Assembly: GCF_020271745.1 (NCBI RefSeq)
Contig: NZ_CP084296.1
Coordinates: 1-64,000 of the forward strand
Direction of reading: 5' to 3'
DNA length: 64,000 nt
From: Providencia alcalifaciens
GTDB taxonomy: Bacteria; Pseudomonadota; Gammaproteobacteria; Enterobacterales; Enterobacteriaceae
Position 1 is the stretch's first letter. Every line of letters begins with the position of its first letter. This document shows positions 19,320-27,988 of the stretch, piece after piece. The position numbers and the translations under genes are program-made. The notes beneath the pieces were generated by a model. That model worked only from the letters and a program-made list of their open reading frames with translations, ran no database searches and was not told where the DNA came from.

Positions 19320-20860
19320 TGAAAATTCGTTCTCAAGTCGGCATGGTGCTAAACCTCGATAAATGTATTGGTTGCCATACGTGCTCAGTGACCTGTAAAA
19401 ATGTCTGGACCAGTCGCGAAGGTGTTGAATACGCATGGTTTAATAACGTCGAAACTAAACCGGGCATCGGCTATCCCCACCACTGGGAAGATCAAGAAAA
19501 ATGGAAAGGCGGCTGGATCCGCACCATTAAAGGCAAGCTGGTTCCACGCATGGGGAACAAAGTCGGCGTACTGTCTAAAATCTTTGCTAACCCTGATGTA
19601 CCTGCTTTGGATGATTATTATGAGCCATTTAATTATGACTATGGTCATTTAAAAAATGCGAAAGAAGGTAAACATGTGCCAACTGCGCGTCCACGGTCGT
19701 TGATCACAGGCGAACGGATGAGCAATGTGAAAATGGGGCCTAACTGGGAAGATGACCTCGGTGGCGAATTTGCTAAGCGTGCCGCAGATAAAAACTTTGA
19801 GCACATCCAAAAAGAGATGTACGGGCAATTTGAAAATACATTCATGATGTATTTGCCACGCCTGTGTGAACATTGTTTGAACCCTGCTTGTGTCGCAACG
19901 TGCCCAAGTGGCGCGATATACAAACGCTCTGAAGACGGTATTGTTCTGATTGACCAAGATAAATGCCGTGGCTGGCGCATGTGCTTAACAGGCTGCCCGT
20001 ACAAAAAAATCTACTTTAACTGGAAAAGCGGCAAGTCAGAAAAATGTATTTTCTGTTACCCACGCATTGAATCTGGCATGCCAACAGTTTGCTCGGAAAC
20101 TTGTGTTGGACGTATCCGTTATTTAGGTGTGTTGCTGTATGACGCCGATAAAATTGAGTCGGCGGCGAGTGTGGAAAAAGAGACAGATCTGTACCAAAGC
20201 CAGCTCGATGTATTCCTTGATCCACACGATCCTAAAGTGATTGAAGAAGCACAAAAACAAGGGATCCCATTAAGTGTTATCGATGCAGCACAGAAATCGC
20301 CAGTGTATAAAATGGCGATGGAGTGGAAGCTAGCGCTGCCGCTGCACCCTGAATATCGCACATTACCAATGGTGTGGTATGTGCCGCCTCTGTCACCCAT
20401 TCAATCTGTCGCTGATTCGGGTTTATTGGCGAATAATGGCGTATTGCCTGATGTGGAAAGCCTGCGCATTCCGGTGCAGTACCTCGCCAATTTATTGACC
20501 GCGGGGGATACGAAACCTGTGCTGTTAGCACTAAAACGCATGTTAGCGATGCGCCATTATAAACGTGCCGAAACCGTGGAAAACGAGTGTGATACGAGTG
20601 CGTTGGAGCAAGTGGGATTAACGGAAGCGCAAGCACAAGAAATGTACCGTTACTTGGCGATTGCTAACTATGAAGACCGTTTTGTGATCCCATCCAGTCA
20701 CCGTGAATTAGCGCGTGAAGCGTTCCCTGAAGCCAAAGCCTGTGGTTTTAGTTTTGGTGATGGCTGCCATGGTAGCGATAGCAAAACCAACTTGTTTAAT
20801 AGCAGACGTATTGATGCCATTGATGTGACGCCAAAAACGACGCAGGAGAACACACTATGA
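19319..20860 (+). CDS. narH: Nitrate reductase beta subunit NarH (Fe-S)
   Basis: This is a 513-residue electron-transfer subunit that carries electrons from NarI haem to NarG. Four cysteine clusters are visible: CIGCHTCSVTCKNVW near the N-terminus, CEHCLNPACVATCP, CRGWRMCLTGCPYKK and CIFCYPRIESGMPTVCSETC. The tryptophan in CRGW replaces a cysteine and gives the known 3Fe-4S cluster. The start overlaps the narG stop and the end overlaps narJ by four bases, so translation is coupled through the operon. The length matches E. coli NarH (512). Confidence 0.97.
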   Translation: MKIRSQVGMVLNLDKCIGCHTCSVTCKNVWTSREGVEYAWFNNVETKPGIGYPHHWEDQEKWKGGWIRTIKGKLVPRMGNKVGVLSKIFANPDVPALDDYYEPFNYDYGHLKNAKEGKHVPTARPRSLITGERMSNVKMGPNWEDDLGGEFAKRAADKNFEHIQKEMYGQFENTFMMYLPRLCEHCLNPACVATCPSGAIYKRSEDGIVLIDQDKCRGWRMCLTGCPYKKIYFNWKSGKSEKCIFCYPRIESGMPTVCSETCVGRIRYLGVLLYDADKIESAASVEKETDLYQSQLDVFLDPHDPKVIEEAQKQGIPLSVIDAAQKSPVYKMAMEWKLALPLHPEYRTLPMVWYVPPLSPIQSVADSGLLANNGVLPDVESLRIPVQYLANLLTAGDTKPVLLALKRMLAMRHYKRAETVENECDTSALEQVGLTEAQAQEMYRYLAIANYEDRFVIPSSHRELAREAFPEAKACGFSFGDGCHGSDSKTNLFNSRRIDAIDVTPKTTQENTL

Positions 20861-21582
20861 TGACGTTAAGAGTGATTTCTCGGCTGCTAGAGTACCCTTC
20901 AGAAGCGCTTTGGCAGCACCGTGATGAGTTAATTGAAGCGTTAGAGCAGTCGCATGAGTTACCTGTGACCCGAGCGGTTCAGCTGATGATGTTTGTGCGT
21001 GAATACCTCAATGAAAACTTGCTGGATATGCAGGCCCAATATTGTGAGCTGTTTGATAGAGGACGCGCGACATCGTTACTGTTATTCGAACATGTTCATG
21101 GGGAATCCCGCGACCGTGGTCAAGCGATGGTCGATTTAATGGGGCAGTACCAGCAACATGGCTTGCAAATCGATTGCAAAGAGCTGCCCGACCATTTGCC
21201 CATTTACTTGGAATATCTCACTGTTTTACCACAACAAGAAACCGTTGGGGGCTTACACGATATCGCGCCAATCTTAGCGTTATTAGGGGAGCGATTAAAA
21301 CAGCGTGAAAGCCGCTTTGCGCGCTTGTTTGAGATATTACTCGAGTTATCCAATAGTGAAATTGCCACTGAGCACCTTAGCGAAAAAGTGGCATCAGAAG
21401 CACGGGATGACACACCTCAAGCCCTTGATGCGGTGTGGGAAGAGGAACAAGTGAAGTTTTTTGCGGATGAGAAAACCTGCGGTGGGGAAGTCACCGCTCA
21501 TCAACACCGTTTTGCCAATGCCGTCACGCCACAATACTTGGATCTCGGCACGAGCAGCCATGTAGTAGGAGTGCAAAAATGA
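20857..21582 (+). CDS. narJ: Nitrate reductase assembly chaperone NarJ
   Basis: This is a 241-residue, mostly helical chaperone of the TorD/NarJ family. It is needed for insertion of the molybdenum cofactor into NarG and for complex maturation, but is not part of the final enzyme. The family segments [11 protein letters not shown], the acidic [21 protein letters not shown] and the hydrophobic [13 protein letters not shown] are clear. Two ATGs in tandem (20857 and 20860) are possible starts; the first overlaps narH by four bases. The gene ends four bases inside narI. Confidence 0.95.
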   Translation: MMTLRVISRLLEYPSEALWQHRDELIEALEQSHELPVTRAVQLMMFVREYLNENLLDMQAQYCELFDRGRATSLLLFEHVHGESRDRGQAMVDLMGQYQQHGLQIDCKELPDHLPIYLEYLTVLPQQETVGGLHDIAPILALLGERLKQRESRFARLFEILLELSNSEIATEHLSEKVASEARDDTPQALDAVWEEEQVKFFADEKTCGGEVTAHQHRFANAVTPQYLDLGTSSHVVGVQK

Positions 21583-22256
21583 ATTTTCTCAATCAATTCT
21601 TCTTCGATATCTACCCGTATATTGCAGGCACCGTGTTTATTGTCGGCAGCTGGCTGCGTTATGACTACGGTCAATACACGTGGCGTGCGGGCTCGAGCCA
21701 AATGTTAGATAAAAAGAATATGCGTCTGGCATCCAATTTGTTCCATTTGGGGATTATTGGGATTTTTGTCGGCCATTTTCTGGGGATGTTAACACCACAT
21801 TGGATGTATGAATCTTTCCTACCAATGCATATCAAGCAGTTAATGGCGATGATTGGGGGCGGTTCTGCGGGGGTGATGATGTTAATTGGTGGAGCGATGT
21901 TATTGAAACGCCGATTAACTAACCCGCGTATTCGCGCGACATCTTCTTTTGGCGACATCATGATTATGGTGTTGCTGGTGGTACAAGTGTGTTTAGGGCT
22001 ACTCACTATTCCATTTTCTGCGCAGCATATGGATGGCAGTGAAATGTTGAAATTAGTGGGATGGGCACAGTCTGTGGTGACATTCCATTGGGGGGCATCG
22101 AATTACCTTGAAGGCGTTGGCATCGTGTTCAAGTTACACATCGTGTTGGGGATGACAATATTCTTACTCTTCCCATTCTGCCGTTTAGTGCACATTTGGA
22201 GTGCACCTATCGAATACCTAAGTCGTCGGTATCAGTTGGTGAGAAATCGCCACTAA
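21579..22256 (+). CDS. narI: Nitrate reductase gamma subunit NarI (cytochrome b)
   Basis: This is a 225-residue integral membrane subunit with five predicted spans that oxidises quinol and binds two b-type haems. The histidines expected as haem ligands lie in [16 protein letters not shown] and near the C-terminal end of the last spans (FKLHIVLGM and [10 protein letters not shown]). The N-terminus [19 protein letters not shown] is characteristic. It closes the narGHJI operon and is followed by a strong terminator at 22342-22372. The length equals E. coli NarI (225). Confidence 0.96.
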   Translation: MNFLNQFFFDIYPYIAGTVFIVGSWLRYDYGQYTWRAGSSQMLDKKNMRLASNLFHLGIIGIFVGHFLGMLTPHWMYESFLPMHIKQLMAMIGGGSAGVMMLIGGAMLLKRRLTNPRIRATSSFGDIMIMVLLVVQVCLGLLTIPFSAQHMDGSEMLKLVGWAQSVVTFHWGASNYLEGVGIVFKLHIVLGMTIFLLFPFCRLVHIWSAPIEYLSRRYQLVRNRH

Positions 22257-22341
22257 GTTCGGGTTTCACAGGGAAGTGAGCCAGTACATTGCTCTTGTGT
22301 AATTGATTCTTGTGTAAACAACAAATATCGCTATTTTGGCA

Positions 22342-22372
22342 CCCCATCTAACATGTTAGGTGGGGTTTTTTT
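22342..22372 (+). terminator. Rho-independent terminator of the nar operon
   Basis: An 11-base stem (CCCCATCTAAC with GTTAGGTGGGG, one G-T pair) and a two-base loop are followed by seven T residues. It sits about 85 bases after the narI stop. Confidence 0.92.
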
Positions 22373-22516
22373 ATGTTTATTTGCTACTGCGAGTTCGATA
22401 TCGCCAAGGTGGCGAGAAACCTACTGGTATAATCCACTATGACGGTAATCAAAATAATTTCAGCTATATATTATCGCTTTGAACGTCTATTATTTTCTTT
22501 TAATTCAAGGCATAAC

Positions 22517-22942
22517 ATGACTCAAGAACGACAATTTAAAACCGTCCCCCCTGCTTTTCCTTGCCGATTTCAAACTTCATTTTTCAACCCGCTTAACCAC
22601 CTCATTAACTACTCCCCCACCATCGGCTTGATGGATAAAACCGGAGCCGGAAAATCCTACCTCATCAACGCCCTATTCCAGTCTACCTTATCCCTCCGTC
22701 AGTAATGTCTCCGGCTGTACACAACAAGCCCAACACTTCAGTATGATGATAAACTGCCATACGCTCACCTTTATTGATTTACTCGGTGTGGAAGAAAGCA
22801 TCGAACGAGATAGAGAATACCACCAGCTATATCGTAACTTATTACCGGAACTGGATTTTATTATCTGGGTACTCAAAGCCGATGACAGAGCGTGGTCTTC
22901 GGATGAACAGTGCCATCAATTTCTCACTGAGCAATGTGGTTA
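22517..22942 (+). pseudogene. Second YfjP-type GTPase copy, frameshifted and truncated
   Basis: From the ATG at 22517 the sequence follows the GTPase at 490-1362: FQTSFFNPLNHLINYSP, then the P-loop KTGAGKS. Around 22690 one extra base relative to the first copy shifts the frame, and the first frame stops at 22703-22705. The homologous continuation (TFIDLLGVEESIERD, then LKADDRAWSSDEQC) is in another frame from about 22709 and ends at TEQCG near 22940, where homology switches abruptly to a WYL-regulator gene. The G4 motif and the C-terminal half are missing. About 100 bases upstream of the ATG also match the first copy, including the last codons of the preceding gene. Confidence 0.88.
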
Positions 22943-23209
22943 ATCGCGGGCGAAAGCCTTGTGCTCTCATGCTTAGCTCAAGAGTTCAATGTTTCTGAAC
23001 GCACGTTACAACGGGATTTACATGAGCGCTTGGCTTATTTAGGTGTAGAAGGTCGGCAAGGTTATTATCGCTTGTCCATCAATACGCTAAAAGCATACCG
23101 AGACAAAGATATTCTTACCTTTGTGAAACAGACTGGAATGACTCGGTTATTTCCGGGACTAGACAACCGCTTACTCGGATTAAACAGTGTTCATCACGCA
23201 TCAATCTGA
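22940..23209 (+). pseudogene. WYL/YfjR-type transcription regulator, N-terminal fragment
   Basis: About 90 codons encode a helix-turn-helix (LAQEFNVSERTLQRDLHERL) followed by YRLSINTLKAYRDKD and a short tail ending at 23209. This resembles the N-terminal part of the WYL-domain regulators (YfjR/YafY type) that accompany YfjP and YfjQ in P4-like islands. The start is lost in the junction with the GTPase fragment at about 22940, and the effector-binding WYL domain is absent. It lacks its own ribosome site and is probably not expressed as a functional repressor. Confidence 0.65.
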
Positions 23210-23321
23210 CGTTTCTATTGATATTGATAGGAATTTATAATTAAGTTTGCTTGGGCGCAGTCATATGCCCTTTAATACCATTTATAGTTAGGATGTCATG
23301 ACGTGCAATGAGGAATTTTTT

Positions 23322-23771
23322 ATGAATAAAATCCATTTATTGGTTACAGCGAGTATGTTGACATTGAGTACGTTCGCAATGGCGGAAGAACAACGTTATG
23401 CGAGTATCACACATACGAGCTCAAATTTTATCAATCAAGGTTACTGTGGTTACTCATTTACTCTCGATAATGGCGGTAGTCATATGGTTTTAGACCATTC
23501 AGAATTTGATGCGCTTGAACTAACGTTACGAATGAAAGATAGGCAAGGAAAAATATTAGGAGATACGATACTGGAAGTGGAACCTTTTGGCGATTCTAGC
23601 GCAACGCGTGCCACCTTCACAGGATTGGAAATTCCGTGTGAGGATATCGCTGAGTTTGAAGTGGTTAAAGCGATGGAAAATCAGAACGGGCGTAAGGTTG
23701 AATTGCCGTTATCCATCTTTGAGGCCAATAATCCAGAGCTAGCGAAGATGTCGGTAGCAGGTAAAAAATAG
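23322..23771 (+). CDS. IrmA/YfjT-like small secreted protein
   Basis: This is a 149-residue exported protein with a clean signal peptide (MNKIHLLVTASMLTLSTFAMA). The mature part is a small beta-rich domain with two cysteines (NQGYCGYSF and EIPCEDIAEF), a central LRMKDRQGKILGDT strand and MEPFGDSSA-like VEPFGDSSATRATF. From memory this matches the IrmA family, whose E. coli K-12 member YfjT sits in CP4-57 near yfjP, yfjQ and yfjR. IrmA of uropathogenic E. coli is described as an interleukin-receptor mimic, but that role cannot be assumed here. I start at 23322 because GAGG lies about 10 bases upstream. The gene is intact although its neighbours are broken. Confidence 0.6.
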   Translation: MNKIHLLVTASMLTLSTFAMAEEQRYASITHTSSNFINQGYCGYSFTLDNGGSHMVLDHSEFDALELTLRMKDRQGKILGDTILEVEPFGDSSATRATFTGLEIPCEDIAEFEVVKAMENQNGRKVELPLSIFEANNPELAKMSVAGKK

Positions 23772-23848
23772 TTTTTTACCTATCCCCCAAAGAAACGAGT
23801 GGCAGATAGAATGATCTGCCATTTTTGTTTTTTTGATTTGTCAGCTTT

Positions 23849-24041
23849 GAGCGAGATGCCGGCCTTATCATGTTTATCTATCGTGACGAGGTCTACAACG
23901 AGAACAGTGAGCACAAAGGGGGGGACAGAAGTCATTCTGGGTAAGCAGCGAAATGGACCTATCGGATCGGTGCGCCAGCCCTTCAATGGTCAGTGGTTAC
24001 GATTTGATAACTACAGTGGACCTCAATTCGAAGAATATTAA
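23849..24041 (+). pseudogene. dnaB 3'-end fragment, frameshifted
   Basis: One frame from about 23849 encodes RDAGLIMFIYRDEVYNENSE, the conserved C-terminal part of replicative helicase DnaB. After a run of seven G residues the match continues in another frame with GKQRNGPIGSVR, FNGQW and RFDNYSGPQ, ending at the normal C-terminus and stop at 24041. Only the last 60 or so codons are present and they are frameshifted, so nothing functional is made. Whether it came from the host gene or from a phage/island dnaB cannot be told by eye. Confidence 0.82.
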
Positions 24042-24200
24042 CCCTGAAAGCCAGGTTGCCCAGGCTTACTCAATTTCCTCTCTCAGATTGCTCTCATTAC
24101 TTACTATATATCCCATCTAAAAACTTAAATATAATGGCATTTCAATCTTGAAATGCCATTATAATGTTTTCACTATTTTCAGAATTAATAAAGGAATGTC

Positions 24201-25556
24201 ATGAAAGAGGATATTTTTTTTGAGCGTTGTGGCAATGGGCAAGGGGATACCTTGAATATTTTTATTCATGGTTACTCTGCCGCTTCAACTGAAAGTGATA
24301 GAGATAAGCTAAAAAACCATGTAGCTAAAGTAAATGCAAGTGATTCTAATATCTTCGCATTTTGGCCTAGCGGTTCGATGTTGAATAATTTCTCTGGCGC
24401 AGACCTTTTAGGGGTCGCCTTAAAACCAAACCCCTATCTTTTTGCCGTGAATGCCATATCATCTCAAATTGGTGGATTTAAAGCAGTCGAACAAAGTATC
24501 AGTAACTTGAAATATAAATTTTACGTTTTATTGGTTCGTTTTTTAAAAATAAATAGCAAGAAATATGAGGCTATAAATATATATTCTCATTCTCTTGGTG
24601 CTAGATTAATCATTGAATCTATTTTAGCAATGAGTGATGAATTTAAAAGTATAAATATAAATAATTTAATACTCATGGCAGGTGCAAGAAATCTAAGTAA
24701 TGTTGAATGTAAAAAATTACTAACCGTGATATCTGGGAATATATACAACATTCACTCAGATGCCGATCTTGTTTTAAAAATCAAGCCTGACTTTGAAAAA
24801 TGCATAGGTGCGCATCCGATTGTGATTGATGAGGAACTAAAAGGAAGAATTATGAACAGACCGTTTCACTCGCTAGGTCATCTTGATTATTGGGATAATG
24901 TTCATAAAATAATTAATCATTTGGATTTTAATAACAACTCAAGAAAAGAAGTCATGGTTGTCAGTAATAATAAACCCATGGAGTTCTGCTTGAAAGATGA
25001 ATCTCTCTATAACGTAATATATTACTCATCAAACAAGGAAAGAGAGGTAATAGCTAAATTATTAAATAAAAGAAATAGTGCCTTTTCGGATAAAGAGCTT
25101 GAAACCCAGGCTTTAACAAATGAAATACAGTTGATGGGCGGGGATTCCATCGTAAACAAACTAAGAGGGAATGGTGTTAAATACAATGAAATATTGCGAG
25201 ACATTTCCGATGAAATTGGAATAAAAAATATAAAAGAGAAAGCAGATTTCGAAATAGAAAGTATGATACTTGATGTAATGATGAATGATTTCAAAAAGGA
25301 AATATTAACAAACGGCATTAATAAGGATAAGTGTGAGGCAATAGTTAATGCTATTGATACTTATTTGATTGATAGTGACAATGATTTTATCGATGTGAAC
25401 GTTTTCAATGATATTTATGATGTAACAGGTGGTTTTAGAACTATCCATTTTACTGGGCCTGCAACCCAGGTGTTGATTCCAATAGTTATTTTAATAAAGA
25501 TCCTCAGAGGTCGCATTATTAAAAATAATGACTCTTTGATTAATTTTGTAGGATAA
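24201..25556 (+). CDS. Alpha/beta hydrolase (DUF726-like) fused to a YaaW/UPF0174-like domain
   Basis: This is a 451-residue cytoplasmic protein with no signal peptide. Residues 18-240 look like a serine hydrolase: an oxyanion-type IFIHGYSA at 21-28, the nucleophile elbow SHSLGA with Ser131, candidate acids Asp187/Asp189 after a strand, and a candidate histidine in GHLDYW (His227). This resembles the DUF726/lipase-like fold. Residues about 303-440 resemble E. coli YaaW: NEIQLMGGDSIVNKLRGNG followed by EILRDISDEIGI, and near the end GPATQVLIPIVILIKILRGR. The YaaW function is unknown. The gene stands alone, has its own ribosome site, is more AT-rich than the nar genes, and sits among island debris. 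A role in defence or toxicity is possible but is inference. Confidence 0.7.
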   Translation: MKEDIFFERCGNGQGDTLNIFIHGYSAASTESDRDKLKNHVAKVNASDSNIFAFWPSGSMLNNFSGADLLGVALKPNPYLFAVNAISSQIGGFKAVEQSISNLKYKFYVLLVRFLKINSKKYEAINIYSHSLGARLIIESILAMSDEFKSININNLILMAGARNLSNVECKKLLTVISGNIYNIHSDADLVLKIKPDFEKCIGAHPIVIDEELKGRIMNRPFHSLGHLDYWDNVHKIINHLDFNNNSRKEVMVVSNNKPMEFCLKDESLYNVIYYSSNKEREVIAKLLNKRNSAFSDKELETQALTNEIQLMGGDSIVNKLRGNGVKYNEILRDISDEIGIKNIKEKADFEIESMILDVMMNDFKKEILTNGINKDKCEAIVNAIDTYLIDSDNDFIDVNVFNDIYDVTGGFRTIHFTGPATQVLIPIVILIKILRGRIIKNNDSLINFVG

Positions 25557-25800
25557 TTTACTGAGCTATTTGAAGTGTAACAACTTCTGACCAGTCAAGC
25601 TCATAAGAAAATCACCTGTAAATAAGGTCTGCTAAGCATAATACGTGCATAAAGGGGGGCTTCCCCCCCCAGAGCAAGCCACATAACAAGCATGAAGAAC
25701 TGTGCAAGTGACCTTCAATGGTTACAGTTTATCTATTATTCTGTACCACAATACAACTAATACTAAAATCCAGCCGCCAGAGAAACTTCCCAACAGCAGC
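25557..25800. other. Intergenic stretch with a G/C hairpin
   Basis: No gene is seen. A hairpin of six G-C pairs (GGGGGG/CCCCCC, loop CTT or similar) at about 25654-25670 is followed on the minus strand by TTTATG, so it could end the leftward remnant at 25801-26111. Confidence 0.35.
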
Positions 25801-26111
25801 CTAAATATTACTGATTGCTATTTCTAGCAAGTGTGCCGCAGATGAAGGTACTGGGCTATGAATGAGTTTTTTAGCAAACGCCAATTCATTTAATGTTTTC
25901 TTTGATCCCGTCACGAGAGATATTTCATTTATCATGCTCAATATTTCCGGTAAAAACAGCCTATCTATAAATTGAATTGGAATAATATTCTTTGCTGAGA
26001 CTGTAATTTTAACTGACCAATAGCCCAGTATCCTGCAAAATCATTGTTACGACTGACAAAGCTTCCATTAATAGTATTAGCTATGCCACGAGGTTCAATT
26101 CTACGCGCCAT
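25801..26111 (-). pseudogene. Frameshifted small hypothetical gene
   Basis: On the minus strand an ATG at 26111 opens MARRIEPRGIANTINGSF and VSRNNDFAGYWAIGQL, then stops early. A neighbouring frame continues sensibly (IDRLFLPEILSMINEISL, then KLIHSPVPSSAAHLLEIA) to a stop at 25801. The two halves look like one protein of about 100 residues broken by a single-base shift near 26010. I do not recognise a function. It lies beside the dead integrase and is transcribed in the same direction. Confidence 0.5.
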
Positions 26112-26207
26112 GATATCCCCTCATTGTCTACAAAAAATTATTTTTGAGTTTATTCTTACCCGTTACTTCCGCTTTTGACACAGGGCTGATAATCAGCCCT
26201 GATAGAT

Positions 26208-26808
26208 TTATACTTCAATTGACTCAGATATCTCCAATGCATCATCGACTTCAATGCCAAGGTAACGAACCATGCTTTCCAGTTTTTTATGTCCAAGTAA
26301 TAGCTGAATTACACGAAGGTTCTTTGTTTTCTGGTAGCTCAGATACGGCTTGGTTCTGTGCATTGAATGCGTGCTGTATAACGAATTATCAAGGCCTAGC
26401 TTTTCAATCCAACCATGAAAAATACGGTTGTATTGTCTGGTAGAGATATGTTGAGCAGCTCCGACTCGGGATTGGAAAATATAATCAGTACTACGCAAGT
26501 GAGCCATTTTTATCCATGCAGCTATTGCATCTCTAGTTTCTTTAGTCAGCTCAAATTGGACAGGAATACCAGTCTTTTGTTGCAAGGCTGTTGCTCTGCT
26601 GGAGACTAAACTACCATATGCAACATCTGATACCTTCAACTTAACAAGATCACAGCCCCGAAGCTTACTATCCAAGGCTAAATTGAACAAAACTAAGTCG
26701 CGAATTTTCCCTTCCAACTCGAGTCTAATACGGATCCCCAGATGTGAGATATTTTAAGCGGTCGTTTTGCCCAATGATACGATCTTTATTCCACGGTGAC
26801 TTAGACAT
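26208..26808 (-). pseudogene. Tyrosine recombinase/integrase, disrupted
   Basis: The main frame (169 codons from 26717) is the catalytic part of a short phage-integrase-family recombinase: LDSKLRGCDLVKLKVSDV with the first catalytic arginine, QLLLGHKKLES with the third-motif histidine, and VRYLGIEVDDALEISE with the tyrosine. A more natural start is the ATG at 26808 (MSKSPWNKDRIIGQ), but two one-base deletions, near 26770 and 26735, are needed to join it to the rest. In the HxxR motif the sequence is HSMHR, so the catalytic arginine position holds histidine. The gene therefore looks dead by two independent criteria. Confidence 0.8.
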
Positions 26809-26843
26809 AATTAAATCTCCTATGATGTAGAGATTTAATTATG
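26806..26843. promoter_or_regulatory. 14-base perfect palindrome over the integrase start
   Basis: CATAATTAAATCTC (26806-26819) and GAGATTTAATTATG (26830-26843) form a perfect inverted repeat with a 10-base spacer. The left arm contains the integrase start codon. It could be an autoregulatory operator or an RNA hairpin hiding the start. Confidence 0.55.
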
Positions 26844-26933
26844 GATGTTATCCCGAAAGAGCGAGAAGCAGTTATCTAAGTATTAAGTCAAAGTACAACA
26901 TCTTGAGAATATTAATTTAACTGATATAACGTG

Positions 26934-26957
26934 ATTACCGACCCGAAAGTCGGTAAT
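26934..26957 (-). terminator. Hairpin after the aldo/keto reductase gene
   Basis: A perfect nine-base stem (ATTACCGAC with GTCGGTAAT) and a six-base loop lie 20 bases beyond the reductase stop. There is no good T-run on either side, so termination is likely weak. Confidence 0.5.
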
Positions 26958-26976
26958 TGTTAACATTGATAAATTT

Positions 26977-27963
26977 TTACCATGCGTAAGCTTCAGGTGC
27001 TTCCCCACCGAGACCGGGCCAGATGGTATCGAGAGCCTTGAGTGTTTCAGGCGATAACGTTATAGATAATGCTGAGAGATTCTGACGAAGCTGTTCAACG
27101 GTGCGTGGTCCGCTGAGGACGCTTGTTACCACTGGATTTTGTAATAGCCAAGCTAGCGCGATGTTTGACGGTGCTTCTCCTAGCTCATCACACAGTGTTT
27201 CCCACGCTTCCAGTTGTGGCCGTAAGCGATTGATTTGTGCTTGCAGCTGCGGTGTTGCTCGGCGGCCGCTGGCTATTTTCTTTAGCACACCGCCCAGAAT
27301 TCCCATCCCTATCGGGCTCCAAGGGATCAACCCAATGTCGTAATGACGCAGCGCTGGAATGACTTCAAGCTCAACAGTACGCTGGGTCAGGTTGTAGAGA
27401 CTCTGTTCAGATGCCAGTCCCAACAAGTTGCGTGCGTCAGCCTTACATTGTGCAGTAGCAATATCCCACCCAGCAAAGTTGCTGCTGCCGACATAGCTAA
27501 TTTTACCCTCTCGGATCAACTGTTCCATGGCCTGCCAGATTTCTTCCCAAGGAGTGTTCCGGTCAATATGGTGCATTTGATAGAGATCGATATGATCGGT
27601 TTTCAGCCTCTTCAAACTAGCCTCACAGGCCCGGCGGATATGGTAAGCGGACAGATATTTGTCGTTTGGCCCCGTATCCATAGGTTGGTAAACCTTGGTG
27701 GCTAACACGATTCGATCTCGCTGGCCACTGCGCGCGAGCCAGTTACCGATGATTTCTTCAGATACCCCATAACCCTTTGCCATATCAGGTGACTGAGGGC
27801 CACCATAGACGTCAGCGGTATCGAAAAAGTTGATGCCTGCATCCACGGCTTCATCCATGATCCTGAAGCTAGTCGACTCATCCGTCAACTCACCGAAATT
27901 CATAGTACCAAGGCCGATGCGGCTCACTCGCAGGCCAGTACGACCTAGATGCTTATAGTTCAT
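26977..27963 (-). CDS. Aldo/keto reductase
   Basis: This is a 328-residue NADPH-dependent oxidoreductase of the aldo/keto reductase superfamily (YghZ/Tas-like branch), with a TIM-barrel fold. The catalytic tetrad can be placed at Asp48, Tyr53, Lys90 and His131 (NFFDTADVYGG, VLATKVY, YQMHHID). The cofactor-binding C-terminal loop is visible as SVLSGPRTVEQLRQNL. AGAGGA precedes the ATG. It is the last gene of a leftward operon with an alcohol dehydrogenase and an MFS exporter, opposite a LysR regulator. The natural substrate is unknown; detoxification of reactive carbonyls is a reasonable inference from the neighbours. Confidence 0.9.
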   Translation of the reverse strand: MNYKHLGRTGLRVSRIGLGTMNFGELTDESTSFRIMDEAVDAGINFFDTADVYGGPQSPDMAKGYGVSEEIIGNWLARSGQRDRIVLATKVYQPMDTGPNDKYLSAYHIRRACEASLKRLKTDHIDLYQMHHIDRNTPWEEIWQAMEQLIREGKISYVGSSNFAGWDIATAQCKADARNLLGLASEQSLYNLTQRTVELEVIPALRHYDIGLIPWSPIGMGILGGVLKKIASGRRATPQLQAQINRLRPQLEAWETLCDELGEAPSNIALAWLLQNPVVTSVLSGPRTVEQLRQNLSALSITLSPETLKALDTIWPGLGGEAPEAYAW

Positions 27964-27988
27964 GGCAGATCCTCTTTAATTGAGTATG

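Noticed and set aside
26144-26609. Plus-strand open frames over the integrase
   Set aside because: They are shadows of the minus-strand recombinase, whose frame carries recognisable catalytic motifs.
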